DNA from: an uncultured Victivallales bacterium
GTDB lineage: Bacteria; Verrucomicrobiota; Lentisphaeria; Victivallales; UBA1829
Reading direction: 5' to 3'
Length of the DNA: 64,000 bases
Assembly (NCBI GenBank): GCA_934661375.1
Contig: CAKUJH010000002.1
Location: 62,001-126,000, forward strand
Below, one piece after another: positions 33,397-42,357 of this stretch. The translations under genes were made by a program, and so were the position numbers. How positions within the stretch are numbered: the first letter of the stretch is position 1; each line of letters starts with the position of its first letter. The notes under the pieces were generated by a model. That model was not told the origin of the DNA. It made no database searches and saw nothing but the letters and a program-made list of their open reading frames with translations.

Positions 33397-34212
33397 ATGA
33401 AATTCATCGAAAAACTGAACCGCATCTGGGCAAAAAACAATTCACTGGTCTGCGTGGGACTTGACCCCGATCTGTCAAAACTGCCGGCATGTGTCCGCCA
33501 GATCAAGAATCCGATTTTTGAATTCAACAAGGCGATCATCGACGCCACCCGCGATGATGTCTGCTGCTACAAACCGCAGATGGCGTGCTATGAAGGTCAG
33601 TATGCCGAAGAGGATCTGGCGATGACGCTGGCATACCTGCGCTCGGAATGTCCTGAAATTCCGGTCATTCTGGATGCCAAACGCGGCGATATCGGCAACA
33701 CCAGCAAAATGTATGCGAAAGAGGCGTTCGAACGTTACTGCGCGGATGCCGTAACTGTCAATCCGTACATGGGCATGGATGCCCTCAAACCGTTCCTGGA
33801 TTATGCCGACCGCGGTGTTGTGATCCTTTGCCGCACATCCAACGCCGGAGCGAAGGAAATTCAGGAACTCGCACTGGCGGACGGTACGCCTCTCTACAAA
33901 CATGTGGCGGCGCTGATCGCCGGTCCGTGGAACTACAATGGCAACACCATGCTGGTGGCGGGAGCAACTGCTCCGGCTGAACTGGGCGAAATCCGTAAAA
34001 TCGTCGGCAATACTCCGCTGCTGGTTCCCGGCATCGGGGCGCAGGGCGGCGACTTGCAGGGCGTGCTGAAATACGGACTGACCGCAGAAAAAACGGGTCT
34101 GGTCATCAATTCTTCCCGCGGCATCATCTACGCTTCATCGGAAGAAGATTTTGCGCAGAAAGCCGGCGCGGAAGCCCGCAAACTCAAAGAAGCCATCAAC
34201 GCCTGCCGCTGA
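33397..34212 (+). CDS. pyrF: Orotidine 5'-phosphate decarboxylase, type 2
   Basis: This 271-residue enzyme makes UMP from OMP in pyrimidine synthesis. The active-site motif is ILDAKRGDIGNTSKMYAKEA (Asp-x-Lys-x-x-Asp), preceded by SLVCVGLDPDL and followed by VTVNPYMGMDALKPF and LLVPGIGAQGGD. The length and the RGDIGNT form fit subfamily 2 rather than the shorter E. coli type. AAGGAG is found upstream of the ATG. Confidence 0.95.
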   Translation: MKFIEKLNRIWAKNNSLVCVGLDPDLSKLPACVRQIKNPIFEFNKAIIDATRDDVCCYKPQMACYEGQYAEEDLAMTLAYLRSECPEIPVILDAKRGDIGNTSKMYAKEAFERYCADAVTVNPYMGMDALKPFLDYADRGVVILCRTSNAGAKEIQELALADGTPLYKHVAALIAGPWNYNGNTMLVAGATAPAELGEIRKIVGNTPLLVPGIGAQGGDLQGVLKYGLTAEKTGLVINSSRGIIYASSEEDFAQKAGAEARKLKEAINACR

Positions 34213-34233
34213 TTCCGGTTCGGAGCTGATATT

Positions 34234-34917
34234 ATGGACAATGAAAAACAGCAGAATCCAATGATTGCGGCGACTTGCCCGGAAGAAGAAAAAATCTTCC
34301 GCGGCGAGTTGTTCTGTCCCGGCAACCCGGAACTCAAAGCCATCAAAATGCGTTCACACAAATTGAGCGCGGAATACAGTCAGACGTTCGAGGACGAAAC
34401 GGAAGTCCGCGCCCAGCTGGCGAAGCTGATTCTGGCGGAATTCGGTGAAGGTTCGTTCATGCAGGGTCCGGTGTTTTTTCATTACGGAAAACATACCCGT
34501 ATCGGAAAGCGCAACTTCTTCAATTACAATCTGACCATTCAGGATGATGCCCAGGTTGTCATCGGCAGCGATAACAACTTCGGTCCGAACATGACCATCG
34601 TAACGCCGGTGCATCCGATGCTGCCGGGCGAGCGCCGGGTTATGCTGGATGCGGCTGGAAATCCAAAACATCTCTGCTATGCCAAGCCGGTAACCATTGG
34701 CAATGACTGCTGGTTTGGCGCCAATGTGGTGGTTTGTCCCGGAGTAACCATCGGAAATAATTGCGTGATTGGCGCAGGCAGCGTAGTTACCCGCGATATT
34801 CCGGACAACTCTTTTGCCGCCGGAACTCCCTGCCGGGTCATCCGGAAAATCTCGGAAGCGGACAGCATGGTCTATAAGCCGGAAGTCATTGGAGAATATA
34901 AAGTTATACCGGAATAA
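34234..34917 (+). CDS. Hexapeptide-repeat acetyltransferase (Maa/LacA type)
   Basis: The 227-residue protein has a left-handed beta-helix: turns such as VIGSDNNFGPNMTI, VTIGNDCWFGANVVVCPGV and TIGNNCVIGAGSVVTRDIP. The catalytic His lies in VTPVHPMLPG. The N-terminal region (residues 15-75) is the maltose-acetyltransferase-type helical start. These enzymes transfer acetyl from acetyl-CoA to sugars such as maltose or galactosides. It is the last gene of the aspS operon and is followed by a strong hairpin. Confidence 0.88.
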   Translation: MDNEKQQNPMIAATCPEEEKIFRGELFCPGNPELKAIKMRSHKLSAEYSQTFEDETEVRAQLAKLILAEFGEGSFMQGPVFFHYGKHTRIGKRNFFNYNLTIQDDAQVVIGSDNNFGPNMTIVTPVHPMLPGERRVMLDAAGNPKHLCYAKPVTIGNDCWFGANVVVCPGVTIGNNCVIGAGSVVTRDIPDNSFAAGTPCRVIRKISEADSMVYKPEVIGEYKVIPE

Positions 34918-34933
34918 CTCAAACCGTTCTGTT

Positions 34934-34986
34934 CATAAAAAAGCACGGAGGCTGTTTGTCTATCAAAGCACCCGTGCTTTTTTATG
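34934..34986. terminator. Bidirectional terminator between convergent operons
   Basis: CATAAAAAAGCACGG (34934-34948) and CCGTGCTTTTTTATG (34972-34986) pair perfectly. It serves the aspS operon on one side and the hydrogenase-like operon on the other. Confidence 0.85.
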
Positions 34987-35003
34987 GCAATATGTCGCCG
35001 GAT

Positions 35004-35756
35004 TCATTTGCGGTTCATCAGACGCAGAATTCCTTCCAGCAGCGTGGTCGGGTGCGGCGGACACCCCGGCACATACAAGTCGGGTTTCAGTATTTCCTCC
35101 ACTCCGCCGGAACATTCCGGAGAATCGGCATAAATCCCGCCGGAGATGGCACATGCGCCGGAAGCGATAACCCATACCGGACGCGGTGCCGCATCATATC
35201 CTTTCTTCAGAGCCAGCAGCATATTCCGGCTGACAGGACCCGTTACCAGAATGCAGTCCGCATGACGCGGCGACGCCACTACCTGAATGCCGAAACGCCC
35301 CATATCCCATGCCAGGGTTCCCAGTACATTGAAATCCAGTTCGCAGGCAGCACAGCCGCCCGCAGAAATCTGGCGTATTTTCAGAGATTTTCCACAGAAT
35401 TTCAGAAATTCACGGTCTGTCGGACGTTCCGGTTCATACAGCTGACCATCCGCCAGCAGCCGTTCACGGGTCATTGCCGCCATCCGGTATTCCCTGCCCA
35501 GCCGCACAGCTCCGGCGGAACAGCTCCGTTCGCAGTCCCGGCAGAAAATGCAGCGTCCGGTATCAATCACCGGATGCCCGTCTTTCAGCTGTACGGCACC
35601 CACCGGACAGTTTTCCCGGCACAGTCCGCAGCCATTGCATTTTTCCGGCTGTATTTCCGGCCGTCCGGCGAAACGATCCGGCAGCGACGGCGGAGCATCG
35701 GGAAACTTTCCCGTGCGGTATCCCTGAAACAATCTGGCACTCAACGCTTTCAGCAT
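35004..35756 (-). CDS. Fusion of a two-cluster ferredoxin domain and a NuoB/HyfI-like subunit
   Basis: The N-terminal part (residues 1-90) has two [4Fe-4S] motifs: Cys40/43/46/50 and Cys69/72/75/79, like NuoI, HycF or HyfH. The C-terminal part (about 120-250) is the small-subunit NuoB/HycG fold with its cluster ligands in GGCAACE (Cys135, Cys138), SGACAISG (Cys202) and VPGCPPHP (Cys232). In E. coli hydrogenases 3 and 4 these are separate proteins, so this is a gene fusion. It would carry electrons between a soluble partner and the large subunit. Last gene of a six-gene operon. Confidence 0.9.
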   Translation of the reverse strand: MLKALSARLFQGYRTGKFPDAPPSLPDRFAGRPEIQPEKCNGCGLCRENCPVGAVQLKDGHPVIDTGRCIFCRDCERSCSAGAVRLGREYRMAAMTRERLLADGQLYEPERPTDREFLKFCGKSLKIRQISAGGCAACELDFNVLGTLAWDMGRFGIQVVASPRHADCILVTGPVSRNMLLALKKGYDAAPRPVWVIASGACAISGGIYADSPECSGGVEEILKPDLYVPGCPPHPTTLLEGILRLMNRK

Positions 35757-35768
35757 GACGGAACCTCC

Positions 35769-37268
35769 TTACAGATCATGTCCGCAATAGGACAGATTGA
35801 AACTTTTGTTGCAAATCGGAAAATTGGAAATCTGCTCGCCCCGGAGAGCCAGCGCCAGACCGAACCAGTTGTGGAAGGATGGGTCGACAATTTTGTATTT
35901 GCGGAAACAGCCGCGCTGATCCGTAACCGCCACATGACACAGTTCCCCGCGCCAGGCTTCCTCCACGGCAGCTGCAATGCGGTTCGGCTGCAGAACCATT
36001 GGCACAGCTTCCGGCATCGCCAGATCGGAATCAACCGATTGAAGCGCACTCAGCAGCCAGGCATGAGACGCCGCCAGTTCCCGCCGGCGAATCCGCGCAC
36101 GCGCCATTACATCGCCCGTATCGTCCGGCAGAACCAAAGGGGGCGGCTGTACCGCACCGTTTTCCGGAAAATCACGCCGGGCGTCCAGTTTCAAGCCGCT
36201 GGCGCGCGCCGCTGGTCCCACCAGACCGATCCGTACAGCTGTTTCTTTGCTCACTGCGCCGGTATTTTCCAGACGGTCCAGTACCGTAGGAGAATCGAAC
36301 ATCAATTTCAGAGCATGGCGCAATTCCGGATAAACCCGGTTGATCCAGTTCAGAATTTTTTCCGCGCGCGTTTTTTCCAGAGGATACCGGCAAGTTCCCG
36401 GCTGGATCAGACCGCGTCCGAAACGATTGCCGCACAGTTCCGCAGTCATATTCAGATATTCACCGCGGATACGTCCGCAGAAAGACGAAGTCGGCAGAAA
36501 TGCCACGTCGCCCGCCAATGCCCCCAGGTCGCCGACATGGTTGGCTATGCGTTCCAGTTCCAGCGCGATCATGCGGAGCTTCTGCACCGATTCCGACACA
36601 GTGCAGCCGCTCAAGGACTCCAGCAGGCGGCAGTACAGAGATGCGGATGCCGCCGTGGTGTCTCCCGCCGCCGTTTCTATGCGGTGAAGCGACAGCCGGT
36701 CCGGTCCGCCTTCCAGCAGTTTTTCAATACCGCGGTGCTGATACCCCAGCGCAATTTCCAATGCGAAAACATCCTCTCCCATGCACTGGAAACGGAAATG
36801 ACCCGGCTCAATAACCCCGGCATGAATCGGTCCGACTGCCACTTCATGCACGGCTTCCCCTTCCATGCGCTGAAACGGAACCACACAGGTTTTGTCTTCG
36901 GTGTCCGTCTGTTCATACCGGCGAACCGGCAGCAGACGCGGATGTCCTTCGGGGATGATGCCGGTCTGTTCCCGGATTTCCCGTTCGAACAGATGAAACG
37001 CCGGCCAGTCCGGAGTCAGGGAGCGGTAATGCTCCGAAACCCGCATGGAAGTCAGCATCAGTTCATGCGAAACCGGATTCCCCAGCAGAGCAATCACCCG
37101 GAACACGTTTTCATCCGGCAAGGCGAAAAATGCCAGAACGCGGCAGCCGTTTTCCTTCACCTGCTGAAGAACTTCCGTCCGGAACATTTCTTCCGGAAGT
37201 GCCGGAACCGATTCAAACGGAACCGAGCCGCCGTTGGACAGCGTTATGAAAACAGAATTATTGTTCAT
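35769..37268 (-). CDS. Hydrogenase-like large subunit without NiFe ligands (Ehr/HyfG/NuoCD type)
   Basis: The 499-residue protein joins a NuoC-like N-terminal domain (about 1-110) to a NuoD/HycE-like large subunit (GPIHAGVIEPGHFRFQ, ALEIALGYQHRGIEKLL). By-eye alignment puts the first CxxC position of NiFe hydrogenases at Glu198 and Ala201 (HRIETAAGDTT). The C-terminal DPCxxC position reads SFNLSYCGHDL, with Ser493 and Gly496. NiFe binding is therefore not expected. This matches Ehr complexes, energy-converting-hydrogenase-related assemblies of unknown reaction. It starts one base before the end of the next upstream gene. Confidence 0.88.
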   Translation of the reverse strand: MNNNSVFITLSNGGSVPFESVPALPEEMFRTEVLQQVKENGCRVLAFFALPDENVFRVIALLGNPVSHELMLTSMRVSEHYRSLTPDWPAFHLFEREIREQTGIIPEGHPRLLPVRRYEQTDTEDKTCVVPFQRMEGEAVHEVAVGPIHAGVIEPGHFRFQCMGEDVFALEIALGYQHRGIEKLLEGGPDRLSLHRIETAAGDTTAASASLYCRLLESLSGCTVSESVQKLRMIALELERIANHVGDLGALAGDVAFLPTSSFCGRIRGEYLNMTAELCGNRFGRGLIQPGTCRYPLEKTRAEKILNWINRVYPELRHALKLMFDSPTVLDRLENTGAVSKETAVRIGLVGPAARASGLKLDARRDFPENGAVQPPPLVLPDDTGDVMARARIRRRELAASHAWLLSALQSVDSDLAMPEAVPMVLQPNRIAAAVEEAWRGELCHVAVTDQRGCFRKYKIVDPSFHNWFGLALALRGEQISNFPICNKSFNLSYCGHDL

Positions 37269-38689
37269 CAGATCACCCCCGTTATTTGACAGATCAGTAA
37301 AAGTCCGGCTATAATCGGAATCACAATCAGCACCGCCGGCAGGATCGACAGCCGTTCAGCGGCGCGTTCCGCCGGATGAAGCTCGCCGGAAACTCCGGGT
37401 CCCATGGTCATCTTCATGGCGGCGGAAGTCATGCCGCAGAAAATGGCAAACAGCAGAACCAGTATCACTGCCCCCAGCACCGGTCCGGCATTCTGCACCA
37501 GAGCCATTTCCGTAACGAACAGCGGAGACGGCGGCACACCGCAGATCAGCAGAATGCCCGCCAGCCATACGCTTGAAGTTACCGGCATACGGGCAAAAGT
37601 TCCGCGCACCAGGTCGATCCGCCGCGTGCCGTGCGCCAGCAGCAGATTTCCGGCGGTCAGGAACAGAATCATTTTGCAGACCGAATGCATGACCAGATGC
37701 TGCTGCGCGATTGCCGACAGCTCCGTCATTTCCAGTCCGCAGAAAATTGCCAGCAGCCCCATGTGTTCCACACTGGAATAAGCCAGCATCCGTTTGTAAT
37801 CGCTCTGTCGGATCAGGAAAAATGCCGCAACCAGCAGAGAAAACAGACCGAATCCGATCAGATATTCACTGCAGAACGGAATCAGGGAACCCGGAGCCGC
37901 CGAAGCCACCCGGATAATTCCCAGAAAAGAACAGTTCAGCAGCGATCCGGACAACAGCACCGAAACCATCGAAGGAGCTTCGCTGTGGGCATCCGGCAGC
38001 CAGGTATGAAATGGCGCCAGACCCATTTTCAAGCCGTATCCGGCAAAACAGAAAAGAAATGCCGCCTTAAACCATTCCGCATGAAACTGACTGCCGCCTG
38101 AATCCGGCAGCCGGGTAAATGACAGACCGGAATTCAGTTCCGCTGAACGGACGGCAACACCGAGCAGGAACGTTCCGAACAGAGCCAGCCCGATTCCGAC
38201 GGAACAGATCAGCAGATATTTCCACATGGCTTCCAGCGAACCCGCCGAACGGTGAAACATAATCAGCGGCGCACTCGCCAGGGTAGTCGCCTCCACGGCA
38301 ACCCAGAGCAAGCCGAAATTCCGGGAGAATACCACCAGTGTCATGGTGGACAGAAACAGACACAGCAGGGAGCAGAACAGATTTTCACGCATGGCGCGTC
38401 CTTCATGCTTCTCATAAATCCGCGTTTCCGGCAGCCAGAAAACCGCATGAACGGAAACACAGAGAAACAGGAAAGACGTTACTCCCGCAAAAACCGTTGA
38501 CAGGGAATCCGCCTGAATCCACTCCGGAAAAACGGGGGCGGAATACCCCGCCGCCAGCAGGATGAACAACAGAAAATGCAGCACCCCCAGAGTCAGAAGC
38601 AGAAGCCGCACCGGTTTCGGACGGTTTCCCAGAAAATAAATCACGCCGGCAAACAGAACCGGCAATCCGATCAGAATCAGTTCCAGCAT
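37268..38689 (-). CDS. Proton-pumping antiporter-like subunit (HyfF/NuoN/NuoM type)
   Basis: The 473-residue membrane protein has about 14 predicted membrane helices. Its core contains KMGLAPFHTWLPDAHSEAPS and YKRMLAYSSVEHMGLLAIFC, the classic proton-translocation motifs of NuoM/NuoN/HyfF with conserved Lys, His and Glu residues. It should couple electron transfer in the complex to ion movement. It overlaps the large-subunit gene by one base and lies two bases from the HyfE-like gene. Confidence 0.9.
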   Translation of the reverse strand: MLELILIGLPVLFAGVIYFLGNRPKPVRLLLLTLGVLHFLLFILLAAGYSAPVFPEWIQADSLSTVFAGVTSFLFLCVSVHAVFWLPETRIYEKHEGRAMRENLFCSLLCLFLSTMTLVVFSRNFGLLWVAVEATTLASAPLIMFHRSAGSLEAMWKYLLICSVGIGLALFGTFLLGVAVRSAELNSGLSFTRLPDSGGSQFHAEWFKAAFLFCFAGYGLKMGLAPFHTWLPDAHSEAPSMVSVLLSGSLLNCSFLGIIRVASAAPGSLIPFCSEYLIGFGLFSLLVAAFFLIRQSDYKRMLAYSSVEHMGLLAIFCGLEMTELSAIAQQHLVMHSVCKMILFLTAGNLLLAHGTRRIDLVRGTFARMPVTSSVWLAGILLICGVPPSPLFVTEMALVQNAGPVLGAVILVLLFAIFCGMTSAAMKMTMGPGVSGELHPAERAAERLSILPAVLIVIPIIAGLLLICQITGVI

Positions 38690-38691
38690 GT

Positions 38692-39375
38692 TCAGACTCC
38701 TTTTTCCGCAGGTTCTGCAGGAATTTCCACCCCGTCGCTCAGATGATTCAGACGGTCGGCATCAATATGTTCAAACTCATGATTGATCCGCAGAACCGCA
38801 ATGCCCATGATGAAGACCAGGGCAAAAACGTCCAGCAGAATTCCCAGTTCCACCACCAGACCGAATTCCAGCATCAGCCCTGCCCCGAACAGGGAAATGC
38901 CGTTTTCAAAAGTAAGGAACCCGATGGTCTGTGTGATTGCCTTGCGCCGTGCCATGACAATGAACAGTCCGGTCAGCATCGTTGAGAAAGCAATCGGCAT
39001 GACCAGCTGCACCCCTTCCCCCTGCAGCGGCAGTTTCGTGCCGACCCAGAACGACAGCCCCAGCAGAGCCAGCACGATCAGCAGAGAAGAAGAATAGCCG
39101 ATCAGCGGTTCCAGTTCCCGCCGCACATTCGCTTTCCGCATGGCAACAGTCAGCAGATACGGCAGTGCGGCGCCTTTGATGCCGATATTCACCAGCATTA
39201 CCGCCAGTGTCTTCCAGCTCATGGCATCCGGATATGCCGTCAGCAGCGGCAGTATGCCCAGCAGAATCCCCTGCACTGCCATCAGCCGGATGCAATGCAG
39301 CAGACGGCTCGACGCCGCCAGCATCAGCCCCGTCAGCAGAAAAACCGCAAGAAGAGCTTCAATCCACGTATTCAT
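38692..39375 (-). CDS. HyfE-like membrane subunit
   Basis: The 227-residue protein has about seven membrane segments and begins WIEALLAVFLLTGLMLAASS, followed by LLHCIRLMAVQGILLGILPL, the form of hydrogenase-4 component E. Its C-terminal part resembles NuoK (GLMLEFGLVVELGILLDVFA). It is a small subunit of the membrane arm. The order B-C-E-F-G-(H+I) of this operon equals that of the E. coli hyf operon, without HyfA and HyfD. Confidence 0.88.
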   Translation of the reverse strand: MNTWIEALLAVFLLTGLMLAASSRLLHCIRLMAVQGILLGILPLLTAYPDAMSWKTLAVMLVNIGIKGAALPYLLTVAMRKANVRRELEPLIGYSSSLLIVLALLGLSFWVGTKLPLQGEGVQLVMPIAFSTMLTGLFIVMARRKAITQTIGFLTFENGISLFGAGLMLEFGLVVELGILLDVFALVFIMGIAVLRINHEFEHIDADRLNHLSDGVEIPAEPAEKGV

Positions 39376-39391
39376 GATTCAACCAACCTCC

Positions 39392-40327
39392 TCACTCAAA
39401 GAAAATCCAGAAAAACACGCCCAGCAGAGCCATTCCCAGCCCGCCCATCAGCAACTGCGGAACTTTCAGAAAACGGTAACGCGCCATGCTGGATTCCAGC
39501 GCACCCAGCAGAACACCGGTCAGCAGCACTCCCATGAAAAATACCAGCGGCGTCAGATTCCATTCCGTCCCGCCGCAGGGAATCCGCAGAGAAACCGGAA
39601 TCAGGATCATCACCAGAAACGAGGCAAACATCCAGAGTTTCAGCGCCGCTCCATACAGAATCAGCGCCAGATCCGGTCCGGCATAATCCAGAATCATGGC
39701 TTCATGAATCATGGTCAGTTCCAGATGCGTTTCCGGGTCATCCACCGGCACCCGGCTGTTCTCCGCCAGCAGGACCACAAAAAATGCCGCCGCGGTCAAC
39801 AGACGGGATACGATATGTGAACCAGATGCGGCAAAGTTGAAGAAGCGCAGCCCTTCCCCGGCATTCATTGCCAGAAACAGAAAGCAGATGACGCCGAACA
39901 GTGCGGCTTCCGCCAGGGCGGAAAACTGAACTTCCCGGCTGGCGCCCATGCCCTCAAAACTGGAACCGGTGTCCAGTGCCGCCAGAACGGTCATCATGCG
40001 CGCTGTCCCCAGCAGATAAAAGAAAACAATCACATCGCCCGGAAACATCAGCGGCGAAAAGAAACGTCCGTAGGGCAGCAGCAGCGATGCCGCCAGCAGC
40101 AGCGCCAGTGAAGCGCACGGTGCCAACGCCAGCACACCGCCCGACACATTGCTGAATACTCCGCCTTTTTTCAGCAGTTTCCACAAATCGAAATACAGCT
40201 GAAAAACCGATGCCCCATGCCGTCCGGCAAAAAATGCCTTGGTTTTGTTGATGATTCCCGGCAGCAGCGGAGCCAGCACCAGCGACGCCAGCCAGCAGAC
40301 TCCCCATTTCAATACAGTCATATCCAT
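39392..40327 (-). CDS. NuoH/HyfC-like membrane subunit
   Basis: The 311-residue protein has about eight membrane helices and the NuoH/HycD/HyfC features: LAPLLPGIINKTKAFFAGRHGA near residue 20, where the subunit meets the hydrophilic arm, and VDDPETHLELTMIHEAMILD near 195, including the conserved Glu cluster. It links the electron-transfer arm to the antiporter-like subunits. It lies seven bases after the HyfB-like gene with GGAAGA just ahead of its ATG. Confidence 0.92.
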   Translation of the reverse strand: MDMTVLKWGVCWLASLVLAPLLPGIINKTKAFFAGRHGASVFQLYFDLWKLLKKGGVFSNVSGGVLALAPCASLALLLAASLLLPYGRFFSPLMFPGDVIVFFYLLGTARMMTVLAALDTGSSFEGMGASREVQFSALAEAALFGVICFLFLAMNAGEGLRFFNFAASGSHIVSRLLTAAAFFVVLLAENSRVPVDDPETHLELTMIHEAMILDYAGPDLALILYGAALKLWMFASFLVMILIPVSLRIPCGGTEWNLTPLVFFMGVLLTGVLLGALESSMARYRFLKVPQLLMGGLGMALLGVFFWIFFE

Positions 40328-40334
40328 TCTTCCA

Positions 40335-42272
40335 TCACCTTCCCATCAGCAGTGTGCCGCTCCACGGGAGAATCAATCCCCAGACCAGCATTGCAATCAG
40401 TGTTGCAGTCGCAATCAATATATACAGATGCAGATAACCGGACTGCAGAAAATGCACCCGTTCCGCCAGACGTCCTATCCGGTTGAAGAGACCTTCCCAG
40501 AAACCGGCAAGACCCGGATCCGGCGTGGCATCTTCATACGAGGATTTGCCGGGAAACTCCCCTTCCGGACGCTGGATTTTCCGGTCGGTCCGCAGCAGAA
40601 AACGGAAGAAATTCATCAGCGGCTGGGAAAACGCATCCGCGGTATATTCCATGCGGGAATCCGGTGCGGCATAACCGCAGTCCCAGGTTCCGGTACGGCG
40701 GTTCTCGCGTCCGCGCGGCAGCAGACGGAAGCGGATCAGCATAAGAAGGGAAAACAGCATCAGCACCGAACCCGAAAGCAGTACAACCTGTTTCAGCAGA
40801 GAATCAAACGGAGCCAGCAGCTGCACGGTTTCCGCACAGTCGGGAAAACAGATCCGATTCAGGAAGGACATGGAGAAGGAAAGCAGCCACGGCGCCAGCA
40901 TCACCGCCGCAAGACTGCCGGCAAACAGCAGTCCAATCGGCAGAATCATGCACCACGGACGCTCCGTGGCGTTTTCCGCTTCCGGAGTCCGGGGCAAGCC
41001 GAGAAATGTTCCTCCCGATGCTTTGGCAAAAGCCGCCGAAGCCAGCCCGCCGGTCAGCGCCATGACAATCACGGCGGCAACCGAAACCGCCCGGAAAACC
41101 GGATTGCCCGACGCCATGAAAACGGCAGCCAGACCGCAGAAATACAGCAGAAACTCACTCAGAAACGCGTTGAACGGCGGCAGTCCGCTCAAACCAATCG
41201 AATTCAGCAGAAACAGGGAACCTGTCCACGGCATTTTCCGGAGCAGCCCGCCCATGCGGTTCATATCCAGCGTTCCAGCTGCCTGCTGTACCGAACCCGC
41301 ACCCAGGAACAGACCGCCTTTCAGCAAGGCGTGATTGAGCATGTGAAAACCGGCTCCGCCGAAACCGAGAAACGCCAGCAGAATAGAAGCGGCACTGTTT
41401 CCGGCAAGGCCGTATCCCGCTCCCAGAAAACCGAATCCGAAACCGATGGCAATGATGCCCATATTCTCAATGCTGGAATATGCCAGCAGACGTTTCAGAT
41501 TGTTCTGCGGCAAAGCAAACAGAATTCCGCCCAGCGCCCCGGTCATTCCCAGTGCCAGCAATGTATATCCGTATACAGGGAACAGCGCGGCGTCGGTTCC
41601 GATTCCCCAACGGAGGAGCCCCAGAAAACCCAGCTGAATCATGGCGCCGGACATCAGAGCCGACACCGGAGACGGCGCCGCCGGATGTGCTTCCGGCAGC
41701 CAGATATGCAGCAGCGGAAAGCCGATTTTCAGACCGAATCCCAGTACAGCCAGCACAAACGCCGTCAAAGCCCCCAGATTGCCGAACACCATCAGCAGCA
41801 TCAGGAACATGGCTCCGCCCTGACATGCCAGCAGGTAAATCCAGCCAGCCCGCACCGATTTCACCGAACGGTAATCAAATACCGTAAGGAAAAAACTTGC
41901 CAGCCCCATGAATTCCCACATCACCAGAAACGCCAGTTTCTCATAACAGAAAGTTACGCCCAGCATTGCCGCCGCAGTCAGGTTGAAGAAAAACCAGTAC
42001 AGTCCCGCGCGTTCTTCGCCGTGTCCGCGCAAATACCCCAGCGAATGGATTCCCCCGGCGGCACTCAGGATCAGAATCGGCAGCTGGAAGAAGAAATCCA
42101 TGGAGCTGCCGAATCCGGCACAGACCGGCACTGCCGCCAGCACCGCGCCGATCAGCAGAAGCAGACAGGCTCCCCTTCCCGCAATCCGCGGTTTCCTCGA
42201 AAAGACCAAAGCAAATATGCTTCCCGACGCCATCGCCGCCATAGCGGCATGATACAGAATATTTTCCGTCAC
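40335..42272 (-). CDS. HyfB/NuoL-like antiporter subunit
   Basis: The first gene of the operon encodes 645 residues with 14 or more membrane helices. Core motifs are KIGFPLLHIWLPEAHPAAPS and LKRLLAYSSIENMGIIAIGF, and YEKLAFLVMWEFMGLASFF holds the conserved Glu. The C-terminal extension (about 480-645) has a soluble loop (ENRRTGTWDCGYAAPDSRMEY) typical of HyfB/HycC, ending in one more membrane helix. It should pump protons or sodium ions. Confidence 0.92.
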   Translation of the reverse strand: MTENILYHAAMAAMASGSIFALVFSRKPRIAGRGACLLLLIGAVLAAVPVCAGFGSSMDFFFQLPILILSAAGGIHSLGYLRGHGEERAGLYWFFFNLTAAAMLGVTFCYEKLAFLVMWEFMGLASFFLTVFDYRSVKSVRAGWIYLLACQGGAMFLMLLMVFGNLGALTAFVLAVLGFGLKIGFPLLHIWLPEAHPAAPSPVSALMSGAMIQLGFLGLLRWGIGTDAALFPVYGYTLLALGMTGALGGILFALPQNNLKRLLAYSSIENMGIIAIGFGFGFLGAGYGLAGNSAASILLAFLGFGGAGFHMLNHALLKGGLFLGAGSVQQAAGTLDMNRMGGLLRKMPWTGSLFLLNSIGLSGLPPFNAFLSEFLLYFCGLAAVFMASGNPVFRAVSVAAVIVMALTGGLASAAFAKASGGTFLGLPRTPEAENATERPWCMILPIGLLFAGSLAAVMLAPWLLSFSMSFLNRICFPDCAETVQLLAPFDSLLKQVVLLSGSVLMLFSLLMLIRFRLLPRGRENRRTGTWDCGYAAPDSRMEYTADAFSQPLMNFFRFLLRTDRKIQRPEGEFPGKSSYEDATPDPGLAGFWEGLFNRIGRLAERVHFLQSGYLHLYILIATATLIAMLVWGLILPWSGTLLMGR

Positions 42273-42313
42273 TTCAGCTTCTCTCCTGTGTTATGGAAAA
42301 AAATGAAGCAATA

Positions 42314-42341
42314 AATATACACCGGAAAGTGTTTTTTTCAA
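42314..42341 (-). promoter_or_regulatory. Predicted promoter of the hydrogenase-like operon
   Basis: On the minus strand: TTGAAA (42336-42341), 16-base spacer, TATATT (42314-42319), 41 bases before the ATG. Confidence 0.6.
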
Positions 42342-42357
42342 TATCCGGGGCATTTTT

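Noticed and set aside
34956..37289. Open frame of 777 codons on the plus strand
   Set aside because: It lies antisense to the two electron-transfer subunits of the hydrogenase-like complex and is full of Arg/Gln/His-rich sequence.
40239..42314. Open frame of 691 codons on the plus strand
   Set aside because: It lies antisense to the HyfB-like and HyfC-like genes, whose membrane motifs are clear.
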